Assembly: GCA_002633005.1 (NCBI GenBank)
Contig: NMRA01000030.1
Span: 6,305-70,304 of the forward strand
DNA: 64,000 nucleotides
Reading direction: 5' to 3'
Source of the DNA: Phoronis australis
Taxonomy: Eukaryota; Phoronida; Phoronidae
Below, piece after piece: positions 10,801 to 21,859 of the stretch (position 1 is its first letter; each line of letters starts with the position of its first letter). Made by a program: the position numbers and the translations under genes. The notes under the pieces are model-generated. The model was given only the letters and a program-made list of their open reading frames with translations, was not told the origin of the DNA and searched no databases.

Positions 10801-11577
10801 AGACAGTAGATACCTGGGTGGAACTCTACAATAACTCTTAGAAATTGTCACAAAATTTTCAAAGAATTAAAATATTTGGGTTCATGCAATGAAAGGTATA
10901 TTTAGAAACAGTTAGACATTGTAAAGATTATTGTGATGACCACTGCCATGCTGTTAGTTATTAGCTTCAAACAAAAAGAGCAATTTACGCCTTAGAACAA
11001 ATCGATTCTTCAAACAACTGTTTTTAAACGGTTGCATTAAATGTATTTAACACCCTGGGAGTTTTCTGATGGAATATTGCTAATGTATTCTATTTGATTA
11101 TGACCTCATGAATATTCATGTATATTTCTGCAGCTTCCTGTAGACCTTCAAGAGAGGATCCGCAGCAACATGACAAAGGAACAGCTGATGAGTTTAGAAG
11201 AAACGCCCCCTATCACCATGGAAACGAAGACAATCCGCGTTCCCATGCCTACATTCCCTCCCACAGCGATGGTCTACTCACTCAACAAACCAACCACTGA
11301 GGAAAAGCCAGTGGAAAATGCAGAGAAAACTCGACCAGACGTTGTCCCAATGACTCTTGTAGCCAAAGTGCTAAAACAGCCAAATCAAGCTGTGAAGAAA
11401 ACGCGTAAAGCATATCTGTGTTCTAAGTGTCATGTGGACGTTGTGATGGTGGACAAGGAGTCGCAGACGTACAGTGTTAGAGAGGTGAGCGCCACGGACT
11501 TTGTTGGTCGAATCTCACCGAATCTCAAGGTACACAGAGTTCACAAGCCTTGTGTGAAGTCGGAGTCTGATTTATGA
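7740..11577 (+). CDS. TJAP1/BEGAIN-family coiled-coil scaffold protein (5'-incomplete)
   Basis: Four exons join in phase: 7740-7806, 8616-8723, 10020-10103 and 11134-11577, all with AG acceptors and GT donors. Together they encode about 234 aa. The N-terminal part is a coiled coil with the family pattern Q-x-I-N-x-D-L-E-D. It leads into the signature ENERYRNDCNLAVQMLHC, nearly the same as TJAP1, then LPVDLQERI and the short block PMTLVAKVLKQP, which corresponds to PTSVIARVLEKP in TJAP1 and a similar block in BEGAIN. TJAP1 is a tight-junction and Golgi protein that binds DLG1; BEGAIN binds the guanylate-kinase domain of PSD-95. The single invertebrate gene probably predates that split. The acidic and proline-rich C-terminal half of the vertebrate proteins is missing here, replaced by a short tail with a C-x2-C pair (YLCSKCHVDVVMVDK). 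The first exon(s), with the start codon, were not found and may lie upstream of the TRIM gene. It faces WDR25 tail-to-tail. Confidence 0.87.
8616..8723 (+). CDS. TJAP1/BEGAIN-like exon b (coiled coil)
   Basis: 108 nt, phase 0 at both ends, from TTACAG to GTAGGT. It encodes 36 residues of coiled coil, including KLIEARVTLAELEEEN, which aligns with the helix before the DCNLA motif in both vertebrate paralogues. Confidence 0.85.
9173..9368. repeat. 28-bp minisatellite, seven copies alternating as a dimer
   Basis: The unit is GCATTACATGGGCACAGTG followed by ACAACTGAA or TCAACTGAA. The A/T variant alternates strictly over all seven copies, so the amplified unit was a 56-bp dimer. It lies in the TJAP1/BEGAIN-like intron between exons b and c. 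Confidence 0.92.
10020..10103 (+). CDS. TJAP1/BEGAIN-like exon c (DCNLAVQ signature)
   Basis: 84 nt, phase 0 at both ends, acceptor GTTTTACAG and donor GTAAGT. It encodes ERYRNDCNLAVQMLHC and a short linker. This is the most diagnostic block of the family. Confidence 0.9.
11134..11577 (+). CDS. TJAP1/BEGAIN-like exon d with stop codon
   Basis: Follows the acceptor TTTCTGCAG and runs open for 147 codons to TGA at 11575. It holds LPVDLQERI and TLVAKVLKQP, both conserved in the family. GAGAG/GTGAGC and CTCAAG/GTACAC inside the exon are possible donors, so a spliced isoform continuing to later exons cannot be excluded. Confidence 0.8.
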   Translation, partial: LPVDLQERIRSNMTKEQLMSLEETPPITMETKTIRVPMPTFPPTAMVYSLNKPTTEEKPVENAEKTRPDVVPMTLVAKVLKQPNQAVKKTRKAYLCSKCHVDVVMVDKESQTYSVREVSATDFVGRISPNLKVHRVHKPCVKSESDL

Positions 11578-11739
11578 CACATGGCCTATTGTTGCTTGTT
11601 GTAAGTTCTGGCTATTCTAGGTTTTTATCAAATGTTTCTTTCACTTGTATCTACTGGAAATCTTCCATTTTGCACTTCAGCTGTCTTTCATATAGTCCCC
11701 TGGTAGAAAAAAAACGACAGTTTACCCACAATGCAGTGA

Positions 11740-13010
11740 TGCCGATATGGTAGTGATCGTTTTTATGAGGCCACATTTATGTGGTGGCATAATGTCGTCC
11801 TCCTGCCCGGTTGTTTGGTTGGTTCTTGATGAGACCTAGCACAAATGCGTAGGGCATCACTGGAATCACATAGGCCACTTTTCAACATGCCCTGCCCCCC
11901 ATGACTTGAGGTGTTGGATTTCTCGGTGTTTTCTTGGAGATGAGCATTTCTGGATGATATCTGGAGAACCAATAAACAGATTTCAATGAAAGTTGACACC
12001 GAGGTATATGACAACAATGCGAAGGCACCTGCTGATTTTCAAGTGGATTTGACCACTTCAACAGCCCGTAGTGGACATTTTGATCTCAACAAGTGGCTTT
12101 TTCTGTACTTTTTGAAGAAGAGCATTTCTAGGTGATATCTAGAGAACCATGTGACAGATTTCAGTGAAACTTGACACAAAGGTATTGTGCCAGCACCAGT
12201 TGATTTATGGATCATTTAGAGTATTGTAGTGTCCCCTAGCGACCATTTTGTCTGGTTGTATTGGGCAAATGTCTGCTCAGTATCTCATAAACCCCTGGTC
12301 TTATGTTGATGAAGTTTGGCACTAGGGTGTAGGCCATCACTTGGGTGGCACTTGCCACTTTTCAGTCTCCTCTGTCCCTCGTTGCCAGTGGGACGGGTCT
12401 TTTCAATATTTTGTTGGGGGGGGGGGGCTGAGCACTTTCTGGATGATATCTAAAGAACAGATGGATGAGTTTCAGTGAACTTTGACTCGGAGGTATGTGA
12501 TGACAATATGCCGCCACCAGTCAAATGGCCGAATTCGGCCACTTCAGCATCCCCTAGTGGCTGTTTTGATGTCGACGAGGGCTTCTTCACTACTTTTGGA
12601 GGGAAGAGTGTTTCTAGAACATATCTAGAGTAGAAGCAAGTGACGGAGTTCAATGAAAGTTGCCTCAGATGTATGTGTTGCCTTTGCACCATCACCTCGA
12701 TGATTTTCAGGCAATATCGACTACTGCAGCACTGTCTAGTGGCCATTTTGTCCTTTGTCCAGTTGTCTGCTCGAACATATCTCAAAATTCCGTGGTTGTA
12801 TTTTGGTGACATACTCTTTAAGGGTGTACCTTAGTAGCCATTTCCTCTCGACATGGGGCTTGTTCAGTACTTAAAGGGAGAAGAGCAAACTGCTTATGGG
12901 ACTCTAATGAATGTGATAACGGACGGCGCTGACTTTTGAACCGATATAACTACTGCAGTGCCTCCAGTGTTTGTTTTTAATTTACTTTGGTGTCCTCAGT
13001 GTTCCTTGAT
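11740..13010 (+). repeat. Dispersed CTAGTGGC-type repeat family, plus orientation, several diverged units
   Basis: Units recur with the order: GATATCTAGAGAACC, then CAGTGAAACTTGACAC, then GTGCCAGCACC, then TACTGCAG, then CCCCTAGTGGCCATTTTG. At least four units can be aligned by eye. The same family recurs at 60.96-61.33 and 63.72-64.00 kb in this orientation and at 21.86-22.99 and 46.52-47.95 kb inverted. A run of 12 G lies at 12416-12427. Confidence 0.75.
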
Positions 13011-13244
13011 AGTATTTCATGAAATTTGGCTAACAGATTTCTATTAAAAAGACAACTCTTTCCCATTTTTGGGTGGATACAATCTATTCTGTGCCACTCA
13101 GTGACCAATTAAAAATTTTGTGTACGTTTTTGGCGTCTGTCTCTCTATCTGCAAATTTGCTTGAAGATCATCATAAAACTTGTGTTCCTGATGAGAAGGC
13201 TGCAGCTGACTTTGAGTTTTAGACAGATTCGGCTTTACCAGCTA

Positions 13245-13480
13245 CAGGGCTTGGAATTTTCCTCTTTTAAGAGGATTTCCTCTTTTGGTTTTGATTTTCT
13301 CTCATTTGTTTTCTAGTTTTCTCTTTTATCATTATTTTGACTTTATTCATGCAAAAATGTTTATTTCAGTTAAATTTCACAACTGTTACACAAAAAATAT
13401 TTCTATCACACAAGCCTATTTATTTGTGGCATGATACATCACACAAAAGTTTTTTGTCATTGGTCATTCCAGGCCTTGCC
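13245..13480 (+). repeat. Dispersed repeat, copy 1 (T-rich, ~240 bp)
   Basis: Begins at GGGCTTGGAATTTTCCTC and ends near GTCATTGGTCATTCCA. A second diverged copy in the same orientation is at 54918-55180, sharing TTTTGACTTTATTCATGCAA and CCTATTTATTTGTGG. No coding capacity is seen; it is probably a non-autonomous element. Confidence 0.75.
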
Positions 13481-13924
13481 TCTAGGTGGCATTGCTCTTA
13501 TTTGCAGATAAATCAGTATTTAGACCACACTTTATGTAGGCAGGTGGTCCCAGTGTTCTCTCATCGTTTAGTGCACTGTTTAAAGCAACATGCAGCACCA
13601 TTTGTGAGAAGTCTTCTGAAAATTCGATGTGGATGTTATCGCAGCTTCGATGCCTGATAAGGAGGCTCTCCAAGAGATGAAGGCAGTTAATGAAAAATCA
13701 GCAGCTTGATGTGCTTTGCATTTTTATTACCTCTGTACAACATAGTATAAAATCTACAATTGTATTTGTATGACTTAATTTTATAAATTATTTGCGCAAA
13801 GTAGCATCTGTGTTCAACTTAACTGCACGAATGTGAAATTCCCAAAGCTTTACCTGTATCTACTGGCTGTTTGTGTGTACACTAGGCACGAGTCTTTAAG
13901 TCAGACTGTCTATTTATGTTGTAG

Positions 13925-14089
13925 TCAAAGATTGGCACATGACGAAATATGTGACAATAAGACGAGAACATGATAAAGTGCGTCCAGACAACCAGTTACC
14001 CCGGCGTAAGTACTCCCCCCTCTTCCAGTCAGCCGAGGATCTGAACAGCAAAGTTCCAACTACAGTCATCAACATGGAAAAGAATGTCT
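13925..14089 (+). CDS. Possible exon of an unassigned gene
   Basis: A 165-nt stretch, visibly richer in GC than its surroundings, is open in one frame between a fair acceptor (TATGTTGTAG) and a strong donor (T/GTATGTGTG). It would be a symmetric phase-1 exon encoding, among others, KYVTIRREHDKVRPDNQ and SPLFQSAEDLNS. I do not recognise the product. It does not join in phase to either obvious donor in exon d of the TJAP1/BEGAIN-like gene, so it belongs to another transcript or needs an exon between; a short open stretch at about 13645-13709 ending in a stop is one more candidate. Confidence 0.35.
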
Positions 14090-14160
14090 GTATGTGTGTG
14101 GCAGGAGATGAGTGACTCTGTCAATAATGAACTCCTTGACAAGACTGCTTCTATCTACAG

Positions 14161-14457
14161 ACAGTTACACTGGGGCAAGTTGATGTGGCGCAGGTTTACC
14201 ACCTTGGAAAGGTGGGGGTAACTTGTCATAGCAATGTGTTAACAGTTTTATCCAGTGAGCTGTGGCCCAATATCTTGTCAACTTCTTCTTGGGTGACTGC
14301 GGGTTTGTACACAAATTTAATGACCTGTTCAACTCCAAAGTGTATGATGAAGACTGCTGTAGTGGAATCGGACTTTTGCAAATCAATGCTTTTATCGGCA
14401 TGTCAGAATTACAAAATAGAAGTTACTAGGCATTTTGCCAAATGGCATACCAAATAG
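14161..14457 (+). CDS. Possible exon or terminal ORF of the same unassigned gene
   Basis: After the acceptor TCTATCTACAG (or ACAG four bases later, ending at 14164) the frame stays open for about 98 codons to a stop at 14455. It encodes TLGQVDVAQVYHLGK and then LTVLSSELWPNIL. Using the second acceptor it joins the 13925-14089 exon in phase. A donor after CTTGGAAAG at 14211 would make it a short internal exon. No family is recognised. Confidence 0.3.
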   Translation, partial: TVTLGQVDVAQVYHLGKVGVTCHSNVLTVLSSELWPNILSTSSWVTAGLYTNLMTCSTPKCMMKTAVVESDFCKSMLLSACQNYKIEVTRHFAKWHTK

Positions 14458-14460
14458 TAG

Positions 14461-15116
14461 TAAGCTCATTGTTGTCAGATGTTGTGTGTACTCAAGACCG
14501 TTTTACTCTGTTTGCTCTGCTGTGCTCTTGTACTGGAAAAAACAAATTTGGCTGTATTATCTTAAGAGTTGCCCTGGGACAGATTAACTTATCTCTGATT
14601 TGGCCACAAGGAGATAACGCAATGATTGAGAATATTTTGAAGTGCTTCAGGTGCATAACGGTAAAGTTACATTCCAAGTAGTCTTGAATTATTGTAGTTA
14701 TTTCATTTTCTGCTGTGGTGCAGCTGTAATTTGTCTACCATTCCTCTTGTTTTAAGTTATGTAAGACCCAAAAATGACCAAATTTAGCTAACTTTGGAAC
14801 ATTGTGTTTCAAAAGTGGATAATGGGATTTACATGAAACTTGTAGTCTGCTTAATATGCACTATTCTCCAAAACATTTAGGAATTTATTATTTTTAAAGT
14901 CTTCTAGTTTTGCACGAGGGGATATAAAAAAGACATTTGATTTCATGAAATAAAAACGAAATAATAATTCAGAATACTTAAAGTGTTTTTGTGATTTCAT
15001 CTTAAGCATTTTATATCAGTTTGAATTTGGTCATGTTATTTGTTACCGTTATTTGGTCATGTTATTTGGTACCGTTATTTTGCTATGAATGTACTTCTTT
15101 TTTGCTAAATTTTACT
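14461..15116. other. No gene seen
   Basis: AT-rich sequence with a small local duplication (TTTGGTCATGTTATTTG at about 15026 and 15052). Nothing else recognisable. Confidence 0.4.
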
Positions 15117-15930
15117 AAGAGCTGTTCCAGCAAAATCTGTATGGGAGGGGGGAAGGCACTTTTATTTCGTACCCACCGCCCATATTTTTCATTTATTTCT
15201 CCAACCCATGACCCATGATTTTTTAATTATTTTTAATAGGTTAAAATATAAAATCCAACACTTGCAAACAAATTGCCTCCAGGAGGACCTGTTAAAAACT
15301 TAGATGATTGACAGACAAGAACTAGTTGTCTTGTCCAATATTGTCAAAAACTAAAAGTAGCCTGTGAGCAATACTTTTGGCAGCCATCAGGTGTCTCTGT
15401 TCACCATGTGTATAATTTCAATGAACATTTTTTCAATTATAAGGATCTATGAATCTCAAACTGTTTCCACGAACTCTTTTATACTTCTGTGTCAAGTGAA
15501 TATTGGAACTTATTTATCTTACTCCTCATACTTTTTATTTAAAAATCATCAATTTTCTTATATGTGTTAACACCAGTTTAGTGTTGCATAACTTTTCAAT
15601 TCAATAGGACTGCAGACAAACAGTTGGCTCAAATCATGTTGCCCATGACTTGATTAATGGCTTAGTGAACATATTGTACTCTGTTCACTGGCAATATGGG
15701 CTTTTTTGTATTGGGGTAAGTTAGGATATATGCCAATTGGATTTTTTTAGGGCTGAGGTAACCAACCTGTCAACATCAGCAGGTAAAAAAATACCACCCA
15801 TTTTTAATGCATCACTTACAGGAACGACCACCCATAATTTGAGTTTTTTTTCTGAAGACCACCACCCATGAATTTTTATTTCTACTGCCGTCCCCCCCTC
15901 CCACACGGATTTTACTGGAACAGCCCTAAG
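15117..15930. mobile_element. Foldback MITE-like element, copy 1 (~810 bp)
   Basis: The left end GCTGTTCCAGCAAAATCTGT and the right end ACGGATTTTACTGGAACAGC are inverted repeats, each followed inward by a run of G or C. The subterminal regions (CCACCACCCAT and its variants next to A/T-rich tracts) recur in several blocks. There is no transposase ORF, so the element is non-autonomous. Confidence 0.75.
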
Positions 15931-16077
15931 AGTACCTGGTCACATGACCCAATTAATAATAGATTGGTACAAGTCCAAAATCAAATTCTACGATCTTTAT
16001 TTTTTTCAGAAAGTATACTTTCACCGAATTAAAATCTATACTTTTGTAGATATTTAGCTGAATATACAACTTGTTGT

Positions 16078-16650
16078 TAAGGGCTGTTCCAGTAAAATCT
16101 GTAAGGGAGGGGGGAAGGCACCTTTTTTCGCACCCACCACCCATATTTTTCATTTATTTCTTCAGCCTACCACCCGTAATTTTTTATAAGTTTGAAATGC
16201 AACCACCCGTAATTTTTTTGTTCTTGTGGTTGACTGCACAGGTGCTTGAGTTTATCTGTTCCTCCATCACCACTAACGTCATTCATTACTAAGAAAACAT
16301 GTTTGAACTTTCTTATATATGGTTATTAGCCGTCGAGAAATTCGAGCACCTGTGGTTAAATGGTGTTATGGGCATGCCAATGAGGAGATGTGAGGGAGTG
16401 AAAAAGTCGGAGCTTTTTGCAAGTTGCATTTTTGTTTCAGTTTTTGATTCTGTGTGGATTGTTTATAAAATTTACTAAAATAACCCACCATCAAACATTT
16501 ATGGCCCAATGAAACAACAACGACCTGTAAATTTTTATTTTTTTGAAGTATGACCACCAGCCATTTTGAATTAAAATCAAACGCAACCACCCATAAATTT
16601 TTATTTCAGTTGCCTTCCCCCCACACAGATTTTGCTGGAACAGCCCTAAG
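16078..16650. mobile_element. Foldback MITE-like element, copy 2 (~570 bp)
   Basis: Ends GGGCTGTTCCAGTAAAATC (left) and GATTTTGCTGGAACAGCCC (right) are inverted repeats of the same family as copy 1, which lies only 147 bp away. TTAAGGGCTG on the left and CAGCCCTAAG on the right suggest insertion at a TA or TTAA-like target. There is no ORF for a transposase. Confidence 0.8.
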
Positions 16651-17331
16651 GTGGTCCATAACCTTAAGTCTTTATTCTCCAGCTTGTACCTCTAGCCAAT
16701 AATTCAGCCCAGTTGTGGCACTTTGCTCAAAAGGTATAGCCAAAATGTTATTTTTTTCATTTTTCAAATGCCTACACTAGTGCGTAACTGTTAACACATT
16801 GTTATGTTGTAGTTATAGGATGGTGTAAAGTTCAAACCTCAAGTAGTTAATTTTTGTCATTTATGTGACAAAATAAGATTCCATTTTCCATCATATTGTG
16901 TCCAAAATACGGTAGTTTGATGACTGTCCAGAAGAGGGAGGGTAGGCTGTGGGTGGTCTAGTGGTCAGTACTCTTGTATAGCTACTGAGCTGTGTGGAGA
17001 TGTCTGGTGTTTTGGTACAAGTTTGATTGTAATCTTTGACCATTGAGTTCTGTGCTTTAATCTACTGAAGTACACGCCAAAATTATTCTGACAAAATGAC
17101 CCACAATTCCTTGTCATGGGGGCAGGGCAGAAGACGAATTCATCATCCGAGTAGTCTTCTCGTGACAGAGAGTGAAGGGAATTAAATGGAAAGTTAGTGC
17201 AGTATCTAATAAAGACATTCTGTCATTAGAATGTTGCCGCCACAATAGCCATTACCAGTCATTTTTGCTGTTAACAGAATTATCCGTTATGACGGAGAAT
17301 GATATTTTGTTTGATTACTTTTGTATTGTAC
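16651..17331. other. No gene seen
   Basis: Unique-looking AT-rich sequence leading into the 54-bp minisatellite. The ORF that starts at 17172 is open mainly because it runs into that array. Confidence 0.4.
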
Positions 17332-17733
17332 TATACATTGCTGTTGATTACTTTTGTCTTGTACTATACATTGCTGTTGACTTGTCATGTTGTGATGGTG
17401 ACACACAATGTCTTGCACTATACATCACTGTTGGCTTGTCATATTGTGATGGTGACACACAATGTCTTGCACTATACATCGCTGTTGGCTTATCATATTG
17501 TGATGGTGACACACAATGTCTTGCACTATACATCGCTGTTGACTTGTCATATTGTGATGGTGACACACAATGTCTTGCACTATACATCGCTGTTGACTTG
17601 TCATATTGTGATGGTGACACACAATGTCTTGCACTATACATTGCTGTTGGCTTGTCATATTGTGATGGTGACACACAATGTCTTGCACTATACATTGCTG
17701 TTGGCTTGTCATATTGTGATGGTGACACACAAT
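17332..17733. repeat. 54-bp minisatellite, about seven copies
   Basis: The unit starts CACTATACATCGCTGTTG and contains TATTGTGATGGTGACACAC. Because 54 is a multiple of three and the unit has few stops, four frames stay open on the two strands, which explains ORFs of 119 to 190 codons. The first copies on the left are degenerate and the inner ones almost identical. Confidence 0.92.
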
Positions 17734-20700
17734 CTCACAAGTAAAATGTAGAAGTGTTTTAGTTGTGATCATCTGGTTGAACAAATGGTGAGATAGTAGC
17801 TGTTGTTACCCTATTAAGTAATTTAAAGTGCTTCCAAGCTCGGTTGGGTAACATGTGTGTATTGTTTTGTTTGAAGTATTCCTAATGCTCAGATGTGTTG
17901 ATGACTTCTTAAGCATACACCGTGTGGCGTTACTGTCTCGTCCACATGTTTGCTCGCCTAAAACTGTCAAACAACTTGTTGTGGAAACCGTTGACATTTT
18001 ATGAGAGAATGTATGAGAAAGGCAAGCAGAAGAAACGAAGTTATCAAAAGTAGAAGTCGTTTGGCATAATGCTTTTGATGTGTGATATTAAGGTAATGTC
18101 GTGCTTTTTCGTCTGAAATGTCGTACGTGGAGACAATCTGACCGAATCTAAGTAAGATGGTACATACTAGTATTGACTTACTAAGAAAATGGATGCTTAT
18201 GTAAAAGTCCTACACTAGGATCTAGTCTTCACCTAAAAACTTTAAAATTTCGTTGTTTCATGTATGTGTTCACCTTCTTGTAATTTTTGATTTGTGCTTT
18301 CAACTGAATTTTTCATTTGCGTTGAAAGACATTAGTGGTCCATTGCCAAACTAAGAGTGGGTAAAGGGAGACAACTTTTTGGTGTTCCGACGTCTGGGCA
18401 GGGATCACCTGTGTACTGAATACTTGGGTATTCAAACTGTGCATTTCTGACAAAATTTCTTGTGGGGCTCTGCTATGTCGATTTGAAATGTTGAAACAAG
18501 CCTACGAATCGGATTGTAGTTTAGTATAATGGTAAAAAATTACCAAATGGTCTTGTTTTCAAGATTTGCATGAGACTCTAATTCTCATGAAGTCTGGTTT
18601 AGATACTTATTGAACAAATGGTTGCCTGCCTTGTATCATTTGAAATGATCAATTTAAAACATGTCTCTTGTTGTGAGAAGAGTGTGTCTTTTTTGCAGGC
18701 TTATTTATTCGAGAGGGTGTTAGTGAATCTAAGAAGAGATTTAGCCAAAATGAAGGTATCTTACTTTTTAAAAGACCCAGGCAAAGTTTTTAAGAGCACT
18801 TTTAAAAAAGCTCTGTAGCGTGGCAAGTGACGGCCATGATTACTGTACCATAATGCACTGCTTCAAATGCGAGAATTTCGTCAACCCCTCCCCCTCCTCT
18901 CTCCATATCAACTTCACAAAAAACAGACCAGATCCAACTATGTTCTTTTTGACTTTACACATTTTATGAGTAGGGACTCGTTTCTGTCAGATAAATTCTA
19001 TAAAGCTGCAGTAAAATGAGTCTATGCAGGCCTTATCTTGCGCATGTTAACATGACTAATAGTGTTCCCTCAAGAGTTCATCAATCTACTTAGTACTTAT
19101 TAGTCTTACTGTTACTTTCTACTTATTTCGCTCAAAAATAAAATAATCACCAAAATGTCATTTTTTAATGCCGATTACTTCACTGAAGATAATGAAAACA
19201 TTTCCAAAAGTTCTTGTACGACACTTATACGGCAAAACCAGGATTGTGATTGACTAGTTTTCTTAAATTTAATTGTTGCGGAGAAATTTTGACAAAATAG
19301 AATTTCACTAGTGAGCTATATTGTGCGTTACAGTAAATAATTGAAGAAGTGCTGCATATTGAGACTTATTTCGGCCTGGATTGCTGTACATTTATCAGTT
19401 TCATGATAATGCGACTCGTACGTATGGAAGCAGGTAGTCACGGGTTGAAGGGACAAACTGTTGTGTTTACTTTTGTGCAATGTTACTATCTGTATATAAT
19501 TGACAATAAATTATTTTAAAAGCTCTAATTGTGGTATGGTTAAACTGTTAATCTGACCTAGAGTGCAATCTCCAAGTTAGGCTTGGTACTCATCAAGCTG
19601 TGTTGTACTGAACTTGGTCAGTTTGAGTTTTCACTAAGTTTTGAATATTTTCAATAAATTTCAATTCTCAGTCAACAAAATTAGCTTCGACAAAATTATG
19701 CTGTTCGACCACCACTCGCATTGTATTCTTTACTACACTGAGAGGGCCAAATGAGGTAGAGTAACGACTAAGGCCAAGCTGGAGGAGGCAGAAACTGAAA
19801 TACTGCCAGCTTAGACTATAAACCAATATTCAGTAAAACGAACCTCTACAAAATTCTTCCGAACTCAGTTGAGAAGTGGTCTCCGGGTTCGGAAAAAGTG
19901 CATTTATTTACCACATCCCCTTACTAGAGACCATGATCTGTGCATACCCCGGTATATGACAGCCAATGTGTAGAGTCTGGTCTCGACCAATCGTGAATTG
20001 CCAGTTCTATCCAAGCCACAAAATCTGATCTATTTAAGATTAATTTCTACATGGGAAATGGCCGTTTCAAAGAAGGAAGTGTCCAATCATTTAGAAAACG
20101 CCACTTTCTGTAGCTGACTTTCAATGGAAGCCCTATGATGAGAAGTACCGACAATGAAACGCATTGGTTTACATGGCTGTTTATTTAACTGTTTACAATA
20201 GGCATCAAACAAAAACTAAAAGTAAAGCAATAACAGATACATGCTAATAGAATAATGTCTGGCTTCATGGAAACTTAACTTCAGTTTGGTTAAACCAACA
20301 AGTAAACCAGATTATGTGCTTAACCAACCAATAGGACAAGACAATACAGAAAAGGAATTGAGTTAGAGTAAACACAATGAACTTGGTGGTCGTTACATAA
20401 AAACTAAGAAACCAAGCACGCGTTCCATAGACGCTAGAAAAGCGTGGAAACACCCAACTTCACGAGATATCCCCATGCATTGCAAGCGAACCGCGTGATC
20501 ACAAGAGCTTTACTCGCAAGACGCACGTGCCCAGGCTGTGGACAGGTCATTTCCACTAGAGGGTTAAATGTTGAAGGTTGTATTGCCTGATGAGGCACAG
20601 TTAACCTGGGGAGTTCAGGGTTGGGTGGTCACCTTTTGCACAGAATGCAGGTAACTGAAGCAGCCATCAGTCAGCACATTAACACATTAAACAATTTCAC

Positions 20701-21859
20701 AATGTCAAAGTTCAAGTTGACAAAATAAACATGGAATAGAAACAAACACTCTTGACTAGAATTAAACAACATAATTTATACCTTCATGCACCACAAGGGG
20801 GCGATAGTTACACATACTGTCATTAATAATCAACATTTCAATAATCCAATCGGAGCAAATGCCTTGTAGGTCAGCGCCATCTATTAGGTATGGACAAAGT
20901 AAGTTACTGTACGTCATGTTCATTCAATGAAACCATTGGTCGTCACAATTCTGTAAAGCTACTGCCAATACCCGTTACACCGTTTACACAGAACCTTTTG
21001 ACTCAAATTACCCGTTTTCACATTAATTTTCCAGTCTACAAAAACACTTTTCTGACACCAACAATTTCTTCCACATACAAGAAGCAGGCAGGCTATTCTG
21101 GTACCCGCACTAGTCAAGTAAAGGCAGAACACCAAACAACATAAACTTTTTATGAAAAGTAATGTGTCGGGATCCCAGAGAATAGATTTGGGGGAAAACA
21201 ATCTACTTCTTGAATCCAGAGAGTGTGACGCAGACGGTCACCAGCTAGTTACCATGGTAATTGATTTTGAAGAAATTTATGCCCATGTTTACTTCCTTTT
21301 GTTAAAAAATTAATTTTTGGCTGCTTGAGATACAATCAGATTTGTCAACAGCGTTGCTAAGGGTTTCACAATGACATCTCTCACCTTACATCAATTAAAT
21401 GAGAACCGGACATCGCCAAGTGTGGCAATACAAATAGTTGCTTCCAGCAGGAAGCTAAAACTTACAACACAGCTTTGCTAATACCAAGAGTATGTATCGT
21501 ACAATCACATCTTAGTCACATCCCGGGATGACATTTTTATGTCTGAAGGGACTTCTGTCCCCACCAGGACTCAACCCCAGGAACTTGTGTAAATCTTATT
21601 GGCATCCCAGTCTCCAGAGCTACAGTTCAATAAGCTTTACAGAAAGATGTTACCTAAACACAGTGAGTGCATAATCTATACTTATCAACAGCATGTTATA
21701 AGACATTAACAGCACATAAAGTCCAAGAAGACAAATACTTTGAAAAAACTGACTCGCAAACTTTTGCGTAGCAACTAGTGGAAGTTGGTTAGCTTTCAAT
21801 TTTAACCTTAATATCACATGACGTAAAAAGCATTTAAGTCCCACAAAATCACTATGTAA
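17734..21859. other. Gene-poor stretch between the TJAP1/BEGAIN-like gene and WDR25
   Basis: About 4.1 kb with no recognisable gene. The only exon-like piece is 18699-18755. A motif resembling the insect-type CTCF core, AGCGCCATCTATTAGG, lies at 20873-20888. Confidence 0.35.
18699..18755 (+). CDS. Possible short internal exon, unassigned
   Basis: Between a strong acceptor (GTCTTTTTTGCAG) and a fair donor (AAG/GTATCT) lies a 57-nt open stretch, phase 0 at both ends, encoding the amphipathic helix AYLFERVLVNLRRDLAKMK. It could belong to the same unknown plus-strand gene as the 13.9-14.5 kb candidates, or be chance. Confidence 0.22.

Noticed and set aside
17172-17744. 190-codon ORF encoding a Cys/Asp-rich repeat protein
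   Set aside because: Open only because of the 54-bp minisatellite; equally long frames exist on the other strand.
19740-19815. Short peptide TKAKLEEAETEILPA before a stop as a terminal exon
   Set aside because: No polypyrimidine tract or convincing acceptor, and a stop codon lies shortly upstream.
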